Below are positions 19,537 through 29,594 of a stretch of DNA of 64,000 nucleotides, piece by piece. A model generated the notes under the pieces. The model did not search any database. It worked only from the letters and a program-made list of their open reading frames with translations, and had not been told where the DNA came from. This stretch comes from Planctomycetota bacterium. GTDB lineage: Bacteria > Planctomycetota > Phycisphaerae > Phycisphaerales > Phycisphaeraceae. The position numbers and the translations under genes are program-made. Each line of letters opens with the position of its first letter. The stretch's first letter is position 1. Where the stretch lies: assembly GCA_024279275.1 (NCBI GenBank), contig JAJRRS010000152.1, positions 1 to 64,000 on the forward strand, in the 5' to 3' direction.

Positions 19537-19974
19537 CTAAAGATCTCGGCAAGCCTCTTCCAACACATGCTCCGCCACAAAGATCGGCACGTCCTGAGCC
19601 ACACCCAACGCGATCGCGTCGCTCGGCCGAGAGTCGATATCAATCAACTCCCCGTTATGTCGAAGGTGCAGCCTCGCAAAAAATGTACTCTTTTTAAGGT
19701 CCGTAATCACGATTTTCTCGAGTTTTGCCCCCAGCCCCGCGATCACCTCCGCCAACAGCTCGTGCGTCAAAGGCCTCGGCGGCTCCTGACCCATCAACCG
19801 CCGCTCGATCGCCGCAGCCTCCGTCAGCCCGATCACGATCGGAAATACCCGCTCGCCATCGACCTCACGTAATTCCACGATGTGCATGTCATCCGTCTCA
19901 CGGATCAATATCCGCGATAATTCCATACGAACTGTCATTTTAAGAAGCTCCTGCACGACCCGATATGCATCCAC
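19537..19974 (-). CDS. Bifunctional nuclease (DUF151/BFN) family protein
   Basis: FPIVIGLTEAAAIERRLMGQEPPRPLTHELLAEVI...DSRPSDAIALGVAQDVPIFVAEHVLEEA. Confidence 0.9.
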   Translation of the reverse strand: MDAYRVVQELLKMTVRMELSRILIRETDDMHIVELREVDGERVFPIVIGLTEAAAIERRLMGQEPPRPLTHELLAEVIAGLGAKLEKIVITDLKKSTFFARLHLRHNGELIDIDSRPSDAIALGVAQDVPIFVAEHVLEEACRDL

Positions 19975-20110
19975 TTAAACCATCCACAACCACCCACATC
20001 ATACCCCCCACTCCCCCCGCTTCCCACTCCCCACCCCTTCTTATTTCCAGCTTTCTCCCCCTCCCCTCTTCACATCATAAATCAGCACTCATCAATCAGT
20101 ACTCTCCCCC

Positions 20111-21442
20111 CTACCCCCCCACCCGCACCAGCGCGTGATACCCCCCATCCTGATAATCCGTCACCCGCCCCGTCGGCCAAACCTGCTGCTCATGAATAAC
20201 CTCCCCCTTCACCACCCCCGCTAACCACCGAGCCTGCGCACCGTTCTCCTCCTCTTCAAGACTACATGTGCTATACAAAATCACCCCGCCTGGCCCGACC
20301 CACTTGGCGCTCCGCCGCATGATCTGCCTCTGCAATGTCACCAGCGAACCCAGCGTCCGGGTATCAAACCGATACCGCGCCTCAGGCCGACGCGCCAGCA
20401 CCCCCGTATTCGAGCACGGCACATCCAACACCAACAAATCCAGCTCATCCTTAGGCTCACTCTCCGGCCCAACCACCCGCACATTCTCAAGCCCCTGGAT
20501 CGAACCCCGTAACGCCGCCCGCCGCGTATCATCCACATCCGTCGCACCGATCTTCGCCCCCGGGTGCATCGCCGCTAGCTGCCGCGTCTTCGTCCCCCGA
20601 CCCGCACAAAAATCCAAGGCAAGCGACACACTCAAATCACCCGTACTCTCCATCGGCTTCGCCGACCCGGGATCCTGCACACGCCTTGAAGAATCCGCCC
20701 GGATGAAATCACCCAACGCACCATGACCCCCACGCCAAACCACAAACCCACCCTGGTCGTGCGGCTGATACAGCTCCGTCACCTCTCGCTCAAACCCCGC
20801 CTCCACCGCCACAATCACCGGCGCAGATACCACACCGTGCAGGCAGTATTCCGTCGCGCGATCCTCACCAAACGCTGTAATCCAGCGGTTAATCAGATAT
20901 TTCGGATGACTCGTCGCCACCCCCAGATGCCGCGTCGTCCTGTCCGTCTCCGGCAGCAACCCCTCGTTCAACCTCACACACCCCCCATCCACCGGCAACA
21001 AATCACGCGCAGGCTCCCACGTCACCCCCGGCTCAAACCCCTGCACCATCTGCGAAATCTTCCGCAGCACCGCGTTCACCAACGCCGACGCCCCCGACCG
21101 GATGTGCTGCCGCGCAATCGTCACCTGCTCATCCACCACCGCATGCGCCGGCAAACGATCCATAAATACAAGCTGCGCCGCACCCGTCAGCAGCACCCCC
21201 TGCATGCTCGCCTCCATCGACGCCAAGGGCTTCTCCAACGCCTTATTCAACAGGAATTCAAGCGTGATCCACCGCTGCAGCGCCGTCCGCTGGATCGCCA
21301 GCGCCAGCGCAGAATCCTGCGGGCTTAGCCCCGAGGTATTCAATATCACAGCCGGAAGGTCGGGGAAACGCTTGGCGGCACCAGCCAGCGAAGACGCGGC
21401 GGCACCCCGTGCGGTACGAGGTCGATTGGTTTGCACTGGCAT
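20111..21442 (-). CDS. RsmB/NOP-family 16S rRNA (cytosine-C5)-methyltransferase with NusB-like N domain
   Basis: NusB-like N half; LALDFCAGRGTKTRQLAA, VLDVPCSNTGVLARRPEARYR, YSTCSLEEEENG. Confidence 0.9.
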   Translation of the reverse strand: MPVQTNRPRTARGAAASSLAGAAKRFPDLPAVILNTSGLSPQDSALALAIQRTALQRWITLEFLLNKALEKPLASMEASMQGVLLTGAAQLVFMDRLPAHAVVDEQVTIARQHIRSGASALVNAVLRKISQMVQGFEPGVTWEPARDLLPVDGGCVRLNEGLLPETDRTTRHLGVATSHPKYLINRWITAFGEDRATEYCLHGVVSAPVIVAVEAGFEREVTELYQPHDQGGFVVWRGGHGALGDFIRADSSRRVQDPGSAKPMESTGDLSVSLALDFCAGRGTKTRQLAAMHPGAKIGATDVDDTRRAALRGSIQGLENVRVVGPESEPKDELDLLVLDVPCSNTGVLARRPEARYRFDTRTLGSLVTLQRQIMRRSAKWVGPGGVILYSTCSLEEEENGAQARWLAGVVKGEVIHEQQVWPTGRVTDYQDGGYHALVRVGG

Positions 21443-21530
21443 ATTAATAGATCATACGGATTCTGAATTAGGCCGTGAGTAGTCCCCCCACCCCCTTCCC
21501 CCAAAGCCCGGCAATCCCCTTTCCCCAAAG

Positions 21531-21561
21531 CCCGGTCATGGCCCAACGGGCCTTGGCCGGG
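21531..21561. repeat. REP-like hairpin CCCGGtcatGGCCCaacGGGCCttggCCGGG
   Basis: Second copy at 26143-26173 with identical internal loop and different apical loop. Confidence 0.88.
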
Positions 21562-21576
21562 GTCGCCTCCAAAGCA

Positions 21577-23301
21577 TCACCCGCCCTTAGGCTTCCCCGT
21601 CTTGTCAGCCTCAGGCGTCGGCTCAACCACCGCAATACCCAACGCCTTATAAACCTCTTCCATCAGTTGATCCACCTTAAAAGGCTTGAACATCACGCTC
21701 GACAACCCATCCTGACTCGCACGGACGATCGAGTGGTGCGGGTCATAACCAAAACCCGTCATCAGGATCACAGGCATATCATCCCGCTGACGACGCGCCG
21801 CCGCAAACACCTCATACCCATTGCGGTAAGGCATCTTGATATCAGAAATCACCAGGTCAAACGCATCCTGCTCCAACAGCGTGCAACTCTCATACCCATC
21901 CTTACACACCTCGACCACACACCCCGCCTTAACCAGGATGTCGCCGATCGACTTGCGAATGTTCGGCTCATCGTCCGCCACCAACACACGCTTCCCCTTC
22001 AATAACGGGTCAGGCCCCACCGACACATGCTCCTTCGCGCCCAGCACCACGTTAGGCCCAGCCGCCACATGCTTCATCGAGTCCCGGATCTTCTCCACAT
22101 GATCCACGATCCGATTCAGCCGACCGCGCATCGTGTCGTCGCCGATGTATTCCTCCATCAGCGTCCGAGCCTCGGTCACGATGTCCGCCATAGGCTGAGC
22201 CATCTCCTGCACCACGCTATCCGTGATCTGCCCGCTGGTCGCGCAACGCTCCGTCACCAGCAGATCCAGAATATTCAACGCCATCCCCACATACCGCCCG
22301 AATATCTCCGCAAACTGCCGATCGTCCTCGTTAAATTCCACAACCGTCTCCGACTCGATGTTGTAAACACCCACCACCTTGTCGAACAGCTTCAACGGCA
22401 CCGTCAACGAACTCTTGCAATGCCCCAAACCCAGCACATAACGCGGGTCTTTCTCCGTGTCGTGGCAGATGTAGCTCCGCCCCGTCGCCGCCACATACCC
22501 GCAGATCCCGTTGCCCTCCGGCTGGGCATATAAATCAATCTCCAACGCCTCACTCGGCAACCCCTCCGCAATCACCACCTCCAGCTTGCTGCTCCGCTTA
22601 TCCAACAGCCTCACCGCGAAGTGGTCGAACCGCATCAGCTTCTTGGAGTACTTGATGATCTTCTCTTCAAGCAGACGCAGCCGTTCCGTCGGCGAGAGCT
22701 TGGAAACCACCTCCGTCTCGATCCGCGACAGCTCACGCCCCGCCGCATCAATCGCATCGATCTTCCCCTGCAAGCGCCGCCCGCTCGTCGCATCCCACAC
22801 CACCGCCACCACCTGCTGCACTTTCCCATCGTCCGTCACCACCGGCGAACAGATCATCTCAAAGTAATAATCCTCAACCTGGAACGTGTACTTCTTACTT
22901 CGCGGGCTGGACACATCCGTGATCGGCCCGGACTGGGTCGCGAAAACAGACAACGCCTGCAAACACACCTGACGCACATGCTCACTCACCGCAGGCGTAA
23001 AACTACGCATCTTCCGGTTCGACCACGTCGTCCGACCATCCGGATCAACAATACACACGCCCTCACCGATCGTGTTCAGCACCAGGCTCGACTTATCGCC
23101 GACCAGCGCACGCTCCAAGGGCAAAAAATCCCCCACATCCGCAAACACCGCGTGGTACGAATGCGTCCGCAACGCCGCCATCGCCTTTTCCATCTCGTCG
23201 AACACATCGACATGGAATATCTGGCTAAGCTCCTGCGTCACAGGAAAATCCTGCGTCACCTTCCCAGCAAGAATTAAAATACGCGGTCGAGTCTCATCCA
23301 T
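21577..23301 (-). CDS. Multi-domain signalling protein: PAS/GAF with C-terminal receiver (REC) domain
   Basis: GEGVCIVDPDGRTTWSNRKMR (PAS-like), GICGYVAATGRSYICHDTEKDPRY (GAF), KRVLVADDEPNIRKSIGDIL...LVISDIKMPYRNGYEVF...MFKPF (REC). Confidence 0.85.
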   Translation of the reverse strand: MDETRPRILILAGKVTQDFPVTQELSQIFHVDVFDEMEKAMAALRTHSYHAVFADVGDFLPLERALVGDKSSLVLNTIGEGVCIVDPDGRTTWSNRKMRSFTPAVSEHVRQVCLQALSVFATQSGPITDVSSPRSKKYTFQVEDYYFEMICSPVVTDDGKVQQVVAVVWDATSGRRLQGKIDAIDAAGRELSRIETEVVSKLSPTERLRLLEEKIIKYSKKLMRFDHFAVRLLDKRSSKLEVVIAEGLPSEALEIDLYAQPEGNGICGYVAATGRSYICHDTEKDPRYVLGLGHCKSSLTVPLKLFDKVVGVYNIESETVVEFNEDDRQFAEIFGRYVGMALNILDLLVTERCATSGQITDSVVQEMAQPMADIVTEARTLMEEYIGDDTMRGRLNRIVDHVEKIRDSMKHVAAGPNVVLGAKEHVSVGPDPLLKGKRVLVADDEPNIRKSIGDILVKAGCVVEVCKDGYESCTLLEQDAFDLVISDIKMPYRNGYEVFAAARRQRDDMPVILMTGFGYDPHHSIVRASQDGLSSVMFKPFKVDQLMEEVYKALGIAVVEPTPEADKTGKPKGG

Positions 23302-23553
23302 ATATACAGCACACCTGGGTCCAGGTAATAACGACATCCAATACCACTGCCAAATTAGTATCGAGCCAACCCCAACCAACCCATTAGTTTACCCCACCCC
23401 ACCCACGAATCAACACCCGACAAACCGCAATAAAAAGACCCATATAACCCCATAACCCCGCCCCATCCCCCCTCACCCGGCTGAGGCCGCTTCACCAGCC
23501 GTGTCTAATACGGACCCAGGCTAATCTTCGCGCGTTTACGAAACGCCCCCTAC

Positions 23554-24579
23554 CTACAACTTTCGCATCACCACCGAATCCGCCAGCCCAAGCAGATATG
23601 CCCGCGCCGCCGTCTCCTCCAGATTCTCAATCAACCCCAACTTCGCCCGCTGCACCAGCGAAGCCGCCTTTTCTCGGGCGTAATCCAGCGACTTCCCAGC
23701 CGTCAACACCTCACGCACGCGCCCCGCATTATCACGCGCTTGCTCTGCCGACACCCCCGCCTGTGCCTGCGACTTCAACAGCCCCAGCAACGCCTCGCGC
23801 CCCCCACCCTCACACGCACCGATCGCATGAATCAATGGCAACGTCAGCTTGCCCTTCGCCAAGTCCTGCCCAAGTGTCTTGCCCACCGTCGCCTGATCCC
23901 CCGCCAGGTCCAGCACATCATCAATAATCTGAAACGCGATCCCCAGCGTCTCCCCGTAGCCATACAACGCATCCGCCACCTTCTTCTCGCACCCACTCAA
24001 CTCCGCCGAAACCCCGCAGCACACCCCGCACAGGCTCGCCGTCTTACGCTTGATAATCTCGAAATACGTCTGCTCCGTAAGCCCCAACGCGTGGCGGTTC
24101 GATAGCTGCAACAACTCACCCTCGCACACCGTATTCGTCGCGTGCGCCACCATCCGGCTCACCGCCGAACTACCCAGCGAAGAACACAAATGATACGCAT
24201 GACTAATCAGATAATCCCCCAGCATCACCGCCGCCTCGTTCCCCTGAAGATGATTGATCGTCGCACCCTGCCGGCGCATCCGCGCATCGTCAAGCACATC
24301 GTCATGCACCAGCGTCGCCATGTGAACCATCTCCACCACCGCCGCCGCCGTCAGATGCTCTCGCCCGGTCCGCTCACGCCCCGGCTCAACCGCCATCGCC
24401 GTCGCCAGCACAAGCATCGGCCTAAGCATCTTCCCGTGGTATCGCTGCGCGTGCTCCGCCAACTCATTCACACAAGCCAGATCACTCTTTAGTTCCTCCG
24501 CAAACAACCGCCCAACCTCCACCAGGTCGGCGTCCAGCCGTTGACGCACCGTGCTGTCCTGCGATGTGAGTACAGACAT
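23554..24579 (-). CDS. Trans-isoprenyl (polyprenyl) diphosphate synthase
   Basis: HDDVLDDARMRRQGATIN first Asp-rich motif and FQIIDDVLDLAGD second motif. Confidence 0.94.
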   Translation of the reverse strand: MSVLTSQDSTVRQRLDADLVEVGRLFAEELKSDLACVNELAEHAQRYHGKMLRPMLVLATAMAVEPGRERTGREHLTAAAVVEMVHMATLVHDDVLDDARMRRQGATINHLQGNEAAVMLGDYLISHAYHLCSSLGSSAVSRMVAHATNTVCEGELLQLSNRHALGLTEQTYFEIIKRKTASLCGVCCGVSAELSGCEKKVADALYGYGETLGIAFQIIDDVLDLAGDQATVGKTLGQDLAKGKLTLPLIHAIGACEGGGREALLGLLKSQAQAGVSAEQARDNAGRVREVLTAGKSLDYAREKAASLVQRAKLGLIENLEETAARAYLLGLADSVVMRKL

Positions 24580-24803
24580 CCAGCCATTCCTGACATAAAA
24601 AAAGTGGACCCACACACGATTGTAGCGGCACCCAGCCGCCCATGCTCGCCGATCTCCCTAAAAATCCCCACGAACCCCGCCCGACACTACGTTTTTAGTT
24701 GACAGGGTTTGCGCCCGATTCTACTGTTCATATAGCTAGGCCATCCTTGAGGGGACGGCCGCCTGGCCCCGGATCGTCTAACCACCACACCGCCTGTCTA
24801 ACG

Positions 24804-26069
24804 ATGAATCAATCAAACGAAACAGGCTCCGACACCCTCCTGGGCAAACTACTCGTCGAACGAGGACTCGCCACCAGCGACGACATCCAATCCTGCATCC
24901 AGGTCCAACGCGAAGTCTCCCTGGAGTCCAGCGTCGCAGACGAACAGGAAACCCCAAATCAACGCAGCCTCGCACAGGTGATGATCGACGAAGGCATCGT
25001 CACCCAGAAGCAGATCGACCGCATACGCCCCGAAGTCGAAGAGCAAAGCGGCAAACGCCAAATCCCCGGCTACCAGATCCTCGAACGGCTCGGCGCAGGT
25101 GCCATGGCCACCGTCTACAAAGCCAGACAACTCAGCCTCGACCGCATGGTCGCCGTCAAGGTCCTGCCCCGCAAACACACCAACAACGAAGACTTCGTCA
25201 GACGATTCTTCGACGAAGGCAAAGCCGCCGCCAAACTCAACCACCCCAACATCGTCGCCGCCATCGACGTCGGCCAGGCCGGCGAAACCTACTACTTCGT
25301 CATGGAATACGTCGAAGGCAGAAGCGTCTTCGAAGACATACAGGACAAAGGCCCCTACGCCGAAAAAGACGCTCTCAAGATCGCCATCGACATCGCCAAA
25401 GCCCTCGAACACGCACACAACGCAGGCTTCATCCACCGCGATGTCAAGCCTAAAAACATCATGCTCACCAACGACGACACCGCCAAGCTCGCCGACATGG
25501 GCCTCGCTCGCGCCATCTCCGACCGCGAAGCAGCCGAAGCAGAAGCCGGCAAAGCCTTCGGAACCCCCTACTACATCTCACCCGAACAAATCAAAGGCGA
25601 AGTCGATGTCGACAGACGCGCCGACATCTACAGCCTCGGTTGCACACTCCACCACATGGTCACAGGACGCGTCCCCTTCGACGGCTCAAACCCCTCAGCC
25701 GTCATGCGCAAACACCTCAACCAAGACCTCACCCCCGTAGACCACATCAACCACGACCTCACCAAAGGCCTCGCCGAAATTATCGAGGTCTGCATGGCGA
25801 AAAATCGCAAACAACGCTACGCCACCGCCAGCGACCTCCTCCAGGACCTCAAAGCCGTCGCCAAAGGCGAAGCACCCCCGTTCGCACGCAAAATGTTCGA
25901 CCTCTCAGAACTCTCCGCACTCGACCAATCCGCCGGCCCACTGGACATCGTCGCTCTCCCCCAGCCCGAACCCCTCATCGAATCCCCCCTCTTCTGGATC
26001 GCAGCCATCGGCTGGTTCGCCGTCGTCCTCCTCCTGGTCATCCTCCTGGTCACCCTCGCCTCAAACTGA
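24804..26069 (+). CDS. Serine/threonine protein kinase with N-terminal helical repeat region and C-terminal TM helix
   Basis: YQILERLGAGAMATVYKARQLSLDRMVAVKVLP, FIHRDVKPKNIMLT, LADMGLA, GTPYYISPEQIKGE; C-terminal hydrophobic LLLVILLVTLASN. Confidence 0.93.
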   Translation: MNQSNETGSDTLLGKLLVERGLATSDDIQSCIQVQREVSLESSVADEQETPNQRSLAQVMIDEGIVTQKQIDRIRPEVEEQSGKRQIPGYQILERLGAGAMATVYKARQLSLDRMVAVKVLPRKHTNNEDFVRRFFDEGKAAAKLNHPNIVAAIDVGQAGETYYFVMEYVEGRSVFEDIQDKGPYAEKDALKIAIDIAKALEHAHNAGFIHRDVKPKNIMLTNDDTAKLADMGLARAISDREAAEAEAGKAFGTPYYISPEQIKGEVDVDRRADIYSLGCTLHHMVTGRVPFDGSNPSAVMRKHLNQDLTPVDHINHDLTKGLAEIIEVCMAKNRKQRYATASDLLQDLKAVAKGEAPPFARKMFDLSELSALDQSAGPLDIVALPQPEPLIESPLFWIAAIGWFAVVLLLVILLVTLASN

Positions 26070-26142
26070 TCCCCCCCATCCCACGCCTGCGGCTTAGCGC
26101 CCCATCCCCCTCCTCACATCATCAATCAATTCCCCCGCAAAG

Positions 26143-26173
26143 CCCGGTCATGGCCCTCCGGGCCTTGGCCGGG
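26143..26173. repeat. REP-like hairpin CCCGGtcatGGCCCtccGGGCCttggCCGGG
   Basis: Matches copy at 21531-21561. Confidence 0.88.
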
Positions 26174-26333
26174 GTCTCCCCTCCCACTCCCCAAATCAGC
26201 AATCAGCAACCGAAGGTCCGCGAAGCGAAATCACACATCATAAATCCACCCCTCCCCCCGCCCGATAACCCCCATCACGGGAACATTCCCGTCCCCCCAA
26301 CTGTTAACCCTCTGGACGCAACAGACGATACCT

Positions 26334-26927
26334 TTGAACAAGGGCATCCAGGGCTTTGACCTTATGAACCCACATAACGACCACCCACAACCCGCCAATA
26401 CCAACCCACCAGCCACCAAAAAACCGTGGCCCTGGCGCTTTATCCTCCTGGTCACCCTCTTGGCAACCGGCGTCGCCTACGCAAGTTACGCACGAAGCAA
26501 CGGCAGACACGACAAAATCGCCTGGCGACATTCCTACAACCAGGCCACCATCGAAGCAGATGAAAACAACAAGCCCCTGCTCGTCTTCTTCACCGCCGAC
26601 TGGTGCGGACCCTGCAAACAAATGAAAACATGGGTCTTCTCAGATAAGCTCCTCGCCAACACCATCGAAGCAGCCTTCGTACCCGTCAAAATCGACCTCA
26701 CATCCCAAGGCCTACCCGACCAGCACATCGCCGATCGCTACAACGTCACCGCTATACCCACCCTCCTGACCTTGACCCCCGACGGCAAACAGATCAGCAT
26801 ATCCTCAGGCGCACTCACCAAAGACCAACTACTCGCCTGGCTTGATAACGCAAACCAACGCTACGCCAAATTAAAAACCGAACACGCCTCCGCAACCGCA
26901 CTCGTCCAGGAAAAACACGGAAACTAA
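26334..26927 (+). CDS. Membrane-anchored thioredoxin-family protein
   Basis: N-terminal TM; PLLVFFTADWCGPCKQMKTWVFS (CGPC), YNVTAIPTLLTLTPDG. Confidence 0.9.
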   Translation: MNKGIQGFDLMNPHNDHPQPANTNPPATKKPWPWRFILLVTLLATGVAYASYARSNGRHDKIAWRHSYNQATIEADENNKPLLVFFTADWCGPCKQMKTWVFSDKLLANTIEAAFVPVKIDLTSQGLPDQHIADRYNVTAIPTLLTLTPDGKQISISSGALTKDQLLAWLDNANQRYAKLKTEHASATALVQEKHGN

Positions 26928-27048
26928 ACCCACAACACTCTGACTTAAATCAACCGCTCCAACCCAGCCGCTTGCGGCTTCGCGATCCTAATATTAAATC
27001 GCCCGCACACACAGCCGGGAATGATCCACCACGAAAGGAACGACGACG

Positions 27049-28107
27049 ATGACCACACCACTACGTTCACTGATCGACTCAGGCACCAAGCTCTGGCTTG
27101 ATTCCATCGACCCCGAACTCACGACCAAGAACCGCGAGCTTGGCGCAACCGGCGCAACCTCCAACCCCATCATCATCTCCAACCTCATCAACACCGGCCG
27201 ATTCGACGCCATACTCGGCAGCTTCTTCCAAGCAGGTCACACCGACGAAGAAGTCGCCTGGCTCACCACCGACCACCTCGTCAAACAAGCTCAAGACGTC
27301 TTCCAACCCGTCTGGGAACAGACACAAGGCAACGACGGCTACGTCAGCTTCGAACTCGACCCCCTTCTCGAAGACGGCGAGCTGGGACCACCCCACGACC
27401 AACGCGTCAAACAATACATCGCTCTCGGCAAAAAATGGGCCGCCGGCCACACCAACCGCATGATCAAAGTCCCCGCCACCGCCGCAGGACTTGACGCCGT
27501 TGAAGAACTCGCCGCCGCAGGCATTACCCTCAACGTCACGCTCATCTTTTCCAAACGTCAATACGAACTGGCACGCGACGCCGTCTGGCGCGGTGCCCAA
27601 CGACGCAAGGACGGCCTCGACGGATTCAAGAGCGTCTACAGCATCTTCGTCTCACGCGTTGACGTCTACACCGAAAAACGTGTACCCAACCTTATCGACG
27701 CAGCCCAAGGCGAAGTCGGCATCGTCAACGTCAAACGACTCTGGCAAAATAACCAGGCCTTCTGGGCTGACAAGGGACTCAAGCTCGACCAGGAAATCAT
27801 CTTCGCATCCACCGGCACCAAGAAGCCGCAAGACCCCGCCGACAAATACGTCGGCGCTCTCGCCGGCAGCGACATCCAGACCAACCCACCCGCCACCAAC
27901 GACGCCATCCAACTCCTGGGCAACGCCTACACCCGCACCGTCGATCAACTCCCCCCCCAGGAAGTCCTCGACGACATCGACGCCAAGGTAGACCAGGACG
28001 CGCTCGAGCAGACCCTCATGGAGGAAGGCACCGCCAAGTTCGCCGACCCCCACAAAGCACTACTCGAACTCATCAGCACCAAACGTCAATCACTAGCAGC
28101 CGCCTAA
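27049..28107 (+). CDS. tal: Transaldolase
   Basis: [17 protein letters not shown]...[13 protein letters not shown]...[39 protein letters not shown]-like motif. Confidence 0.9.
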   Translation: MTTPLRSLIDSGTKLWLDSIDPELTTKNRELGATGATSNPIIISNLINTGRFDAILGSFFQAGHTDEEVAWLTTDHLVKQAQDVFQPVWEQTQGNDGYVSFELDPLLEDGELGPPHDQRVKQYIALGKKWAAGHTNRMIKVPATAAGLDAVEELAAAGITLNVTLIFSKRQYELARDAVWRGAQRRKDGLDGFKSVYSIFVSRVDVYTEKRVPNLIDAAQGEVGIVNVKRLWQNNQAFWADKGLKLDQEIIFASTGTKKPQDPADKYVGALAGSDIQTNPPATNDAIQLLGNAYTRTVDQLPPQEVLDDIDAKVDQDALEQTLMEEGTAKFADPHKALLELISTKRQSLAAA

Positions 28108-28136
28108 CCAGCGACCCCTCAAAACAAACCCACCCC

Positions 28137-28167
28137 AAAGCCCCGCCCAAACGGCGGGGCTTTTTTT
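28137..28167 (+). terminator. Rho-independent terminator of the transaldolase gene
   Basis: GCCCCGCC-caaac-GGCGGGGC followed by T7. Confidence 0.93.
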
Positions 28168-28182
28168 CCGCCCCTCCTCCCC

Positions 28183-28212
28183 GTTTAGCGGCGGATCGTA
28201 GATCCGCGCGTC
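28183..28212. repeat. REP-like hairpin GTTTAGCGGCGGATCgtaGATCCGCGCGT
   Basis: Second copy 29489-29518 with loop gca. Confidence 0.88.
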
Positions 28213-28337
28213 CCCCCACACCCCCATAATTCTCCCCAATTCAAACTATTTACAGCGTGACAACCGACTACCAACGCTATACTTAATCAAGACGACAAGC
28301 GATACACCCCCCGCTAATTTTGCCCGTGTAAACACAC

Positions 28338-29375
28338 ATGTTCACGCATACCCCACCCCCCCACCCACGAAGCGCCGCAACTTGTCGCGTTTCCCAACCC
28401 CCATTTCCTGCTTTTCCTGATTCCCAGTTTTCCTGCTTTCGCACCACCGCTTTCACACTCATCGAACTGCTCGTCGTCATCTCCATCATCGCTCTACTCG
28501 TCGGCATCCTCCTCCCCGCACTGGGCGCAGCACGCAAAACCGCACAAGCAGCCGTCTGCCTCGGACACGAACGCGGGCTCGGCCAAGCCGTCGCCTCCTA
28601 CACCACCGACGAACGTAACTTCCTGCCAGGCCCAAACACCTCCGGCGCCTACCTCTGGAAAAACAACGCCTACCAATCCAACCGCCCCAACGAACCCGTA
28701 CAAAGCTGGGACTGGATCTCACCCACACTCGGCAACTCAATCGGCTTCTCCGAAAACCCCACCACACGCTACCGCGACATCTTCCAAACCGAATTCAAGT
28801 GCCCCGCCAACGACCAGTTCTACGACGGCAAATACGCCGGCCCCGACATCGGCATCGACCCCGCCAGCCTACCCATGAGTAGCTACACCTCATCCATCGG
28901 CTTCCACGGCGGCAGCAACCCCGGCGATTTTTCTCCCGTCTTCCCCATCACCAACGCACTGATACTCCCCGAAAACACCGGCTCAAAACTTGACGCAATG
29001 GGACCCCCTTCAATCAAGATGTGGGCCATGGACGGCTCTCGCTACGTCAACACACAGGGTGTCATCACCTTCGACACCCTCACCAAAGGCAACATCCAGG
29101 GCGGCAACTTCATGACCCGCAGCCCCGCCGTCGCCACACGACTAAGTAACGGCAGCCCACACCGCGTCGACAACAACGGCGATCTCGTCGAAGCCTCCAA
29201 ACGCACCGGCTTTAGACACAGCGAAAAAATGAACGGCGTCTTCCTCGACGGTCACGCCGAAGCCTTCGACAACGATTCCTCTAGAAACCCCGAATACTAC
29301 TTCCCCACCGGCTCCAAAATACGCACACCAACCTTCTTCGTCGCCCCAGTAACCTTCGGCCAAACCCTCCGCTAA
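28338..29375 (+). CDS. Prepilin-type N-terminal cleavage/methylation domain protein (planctomycete pseudopilin-like)
   Basis: AFTLIELLVVISIIALLVGILLPALGAARKTA and C-terminal GVFLDGHAEAFD; start codon uncertain. Confidence 0.82.
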   Translation: MFTHTPPPHPRSAATCRVSQPPFPAFPDSQFSCFRTTAFTLIELLVVISIIALLVGILLPALGAARKTAQAAVCLGHERGLGQAVASYTTDERNFLPGPNTSGAYLWKNNAYQSNRPNEPVQSWDWISPTLGNSIGFSENPTTRYRDIFQTEFKCPANDQFYDGKYAGPDIGIDPASLPMSSYTSSIGFHGGSNPGDFSPVFPITNALILPENTGSKLDAMGPPSIKMWAMDGSRYVNTQGVITFDTLTKGNIQGGNFMTRSPAVATRLSNGSPHRVDNNGDLVEASKRTGFRHSEKMNGVFLDGHAEAFDNDSSRNPEYYFPTGSKIRTPTFFVAPVTFGQTLR

Positions 29376-29488
29376 CCCCCCCCCCCACACTCACTCACTT
29401 CCCCCCTCCAAAAAACCACGCTTGCGGTTTAGCGCCCCATCCCCTCTTCAACTCAACACTCACACCTCCCCACCAAAACCACACCCCC

Positions 29489-29518
29489 CGTTTAGCGGCG
29501 GATCGCAGATCCGCGCGT
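29489..29518. repeat. REP-like hairpin GTTTAGCGGCGGATCgcaGATCCGCGCGT
   Basis: Matches copy at 28183-28212. Confidence 0.88.
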
Positions 29519-29594
29519 TGACCAACGGGCCAAACCCTCAGATAACCGCTAAACCCTGACCGCCACAATCACCCCTTCACACCCCAAGCCCGAA

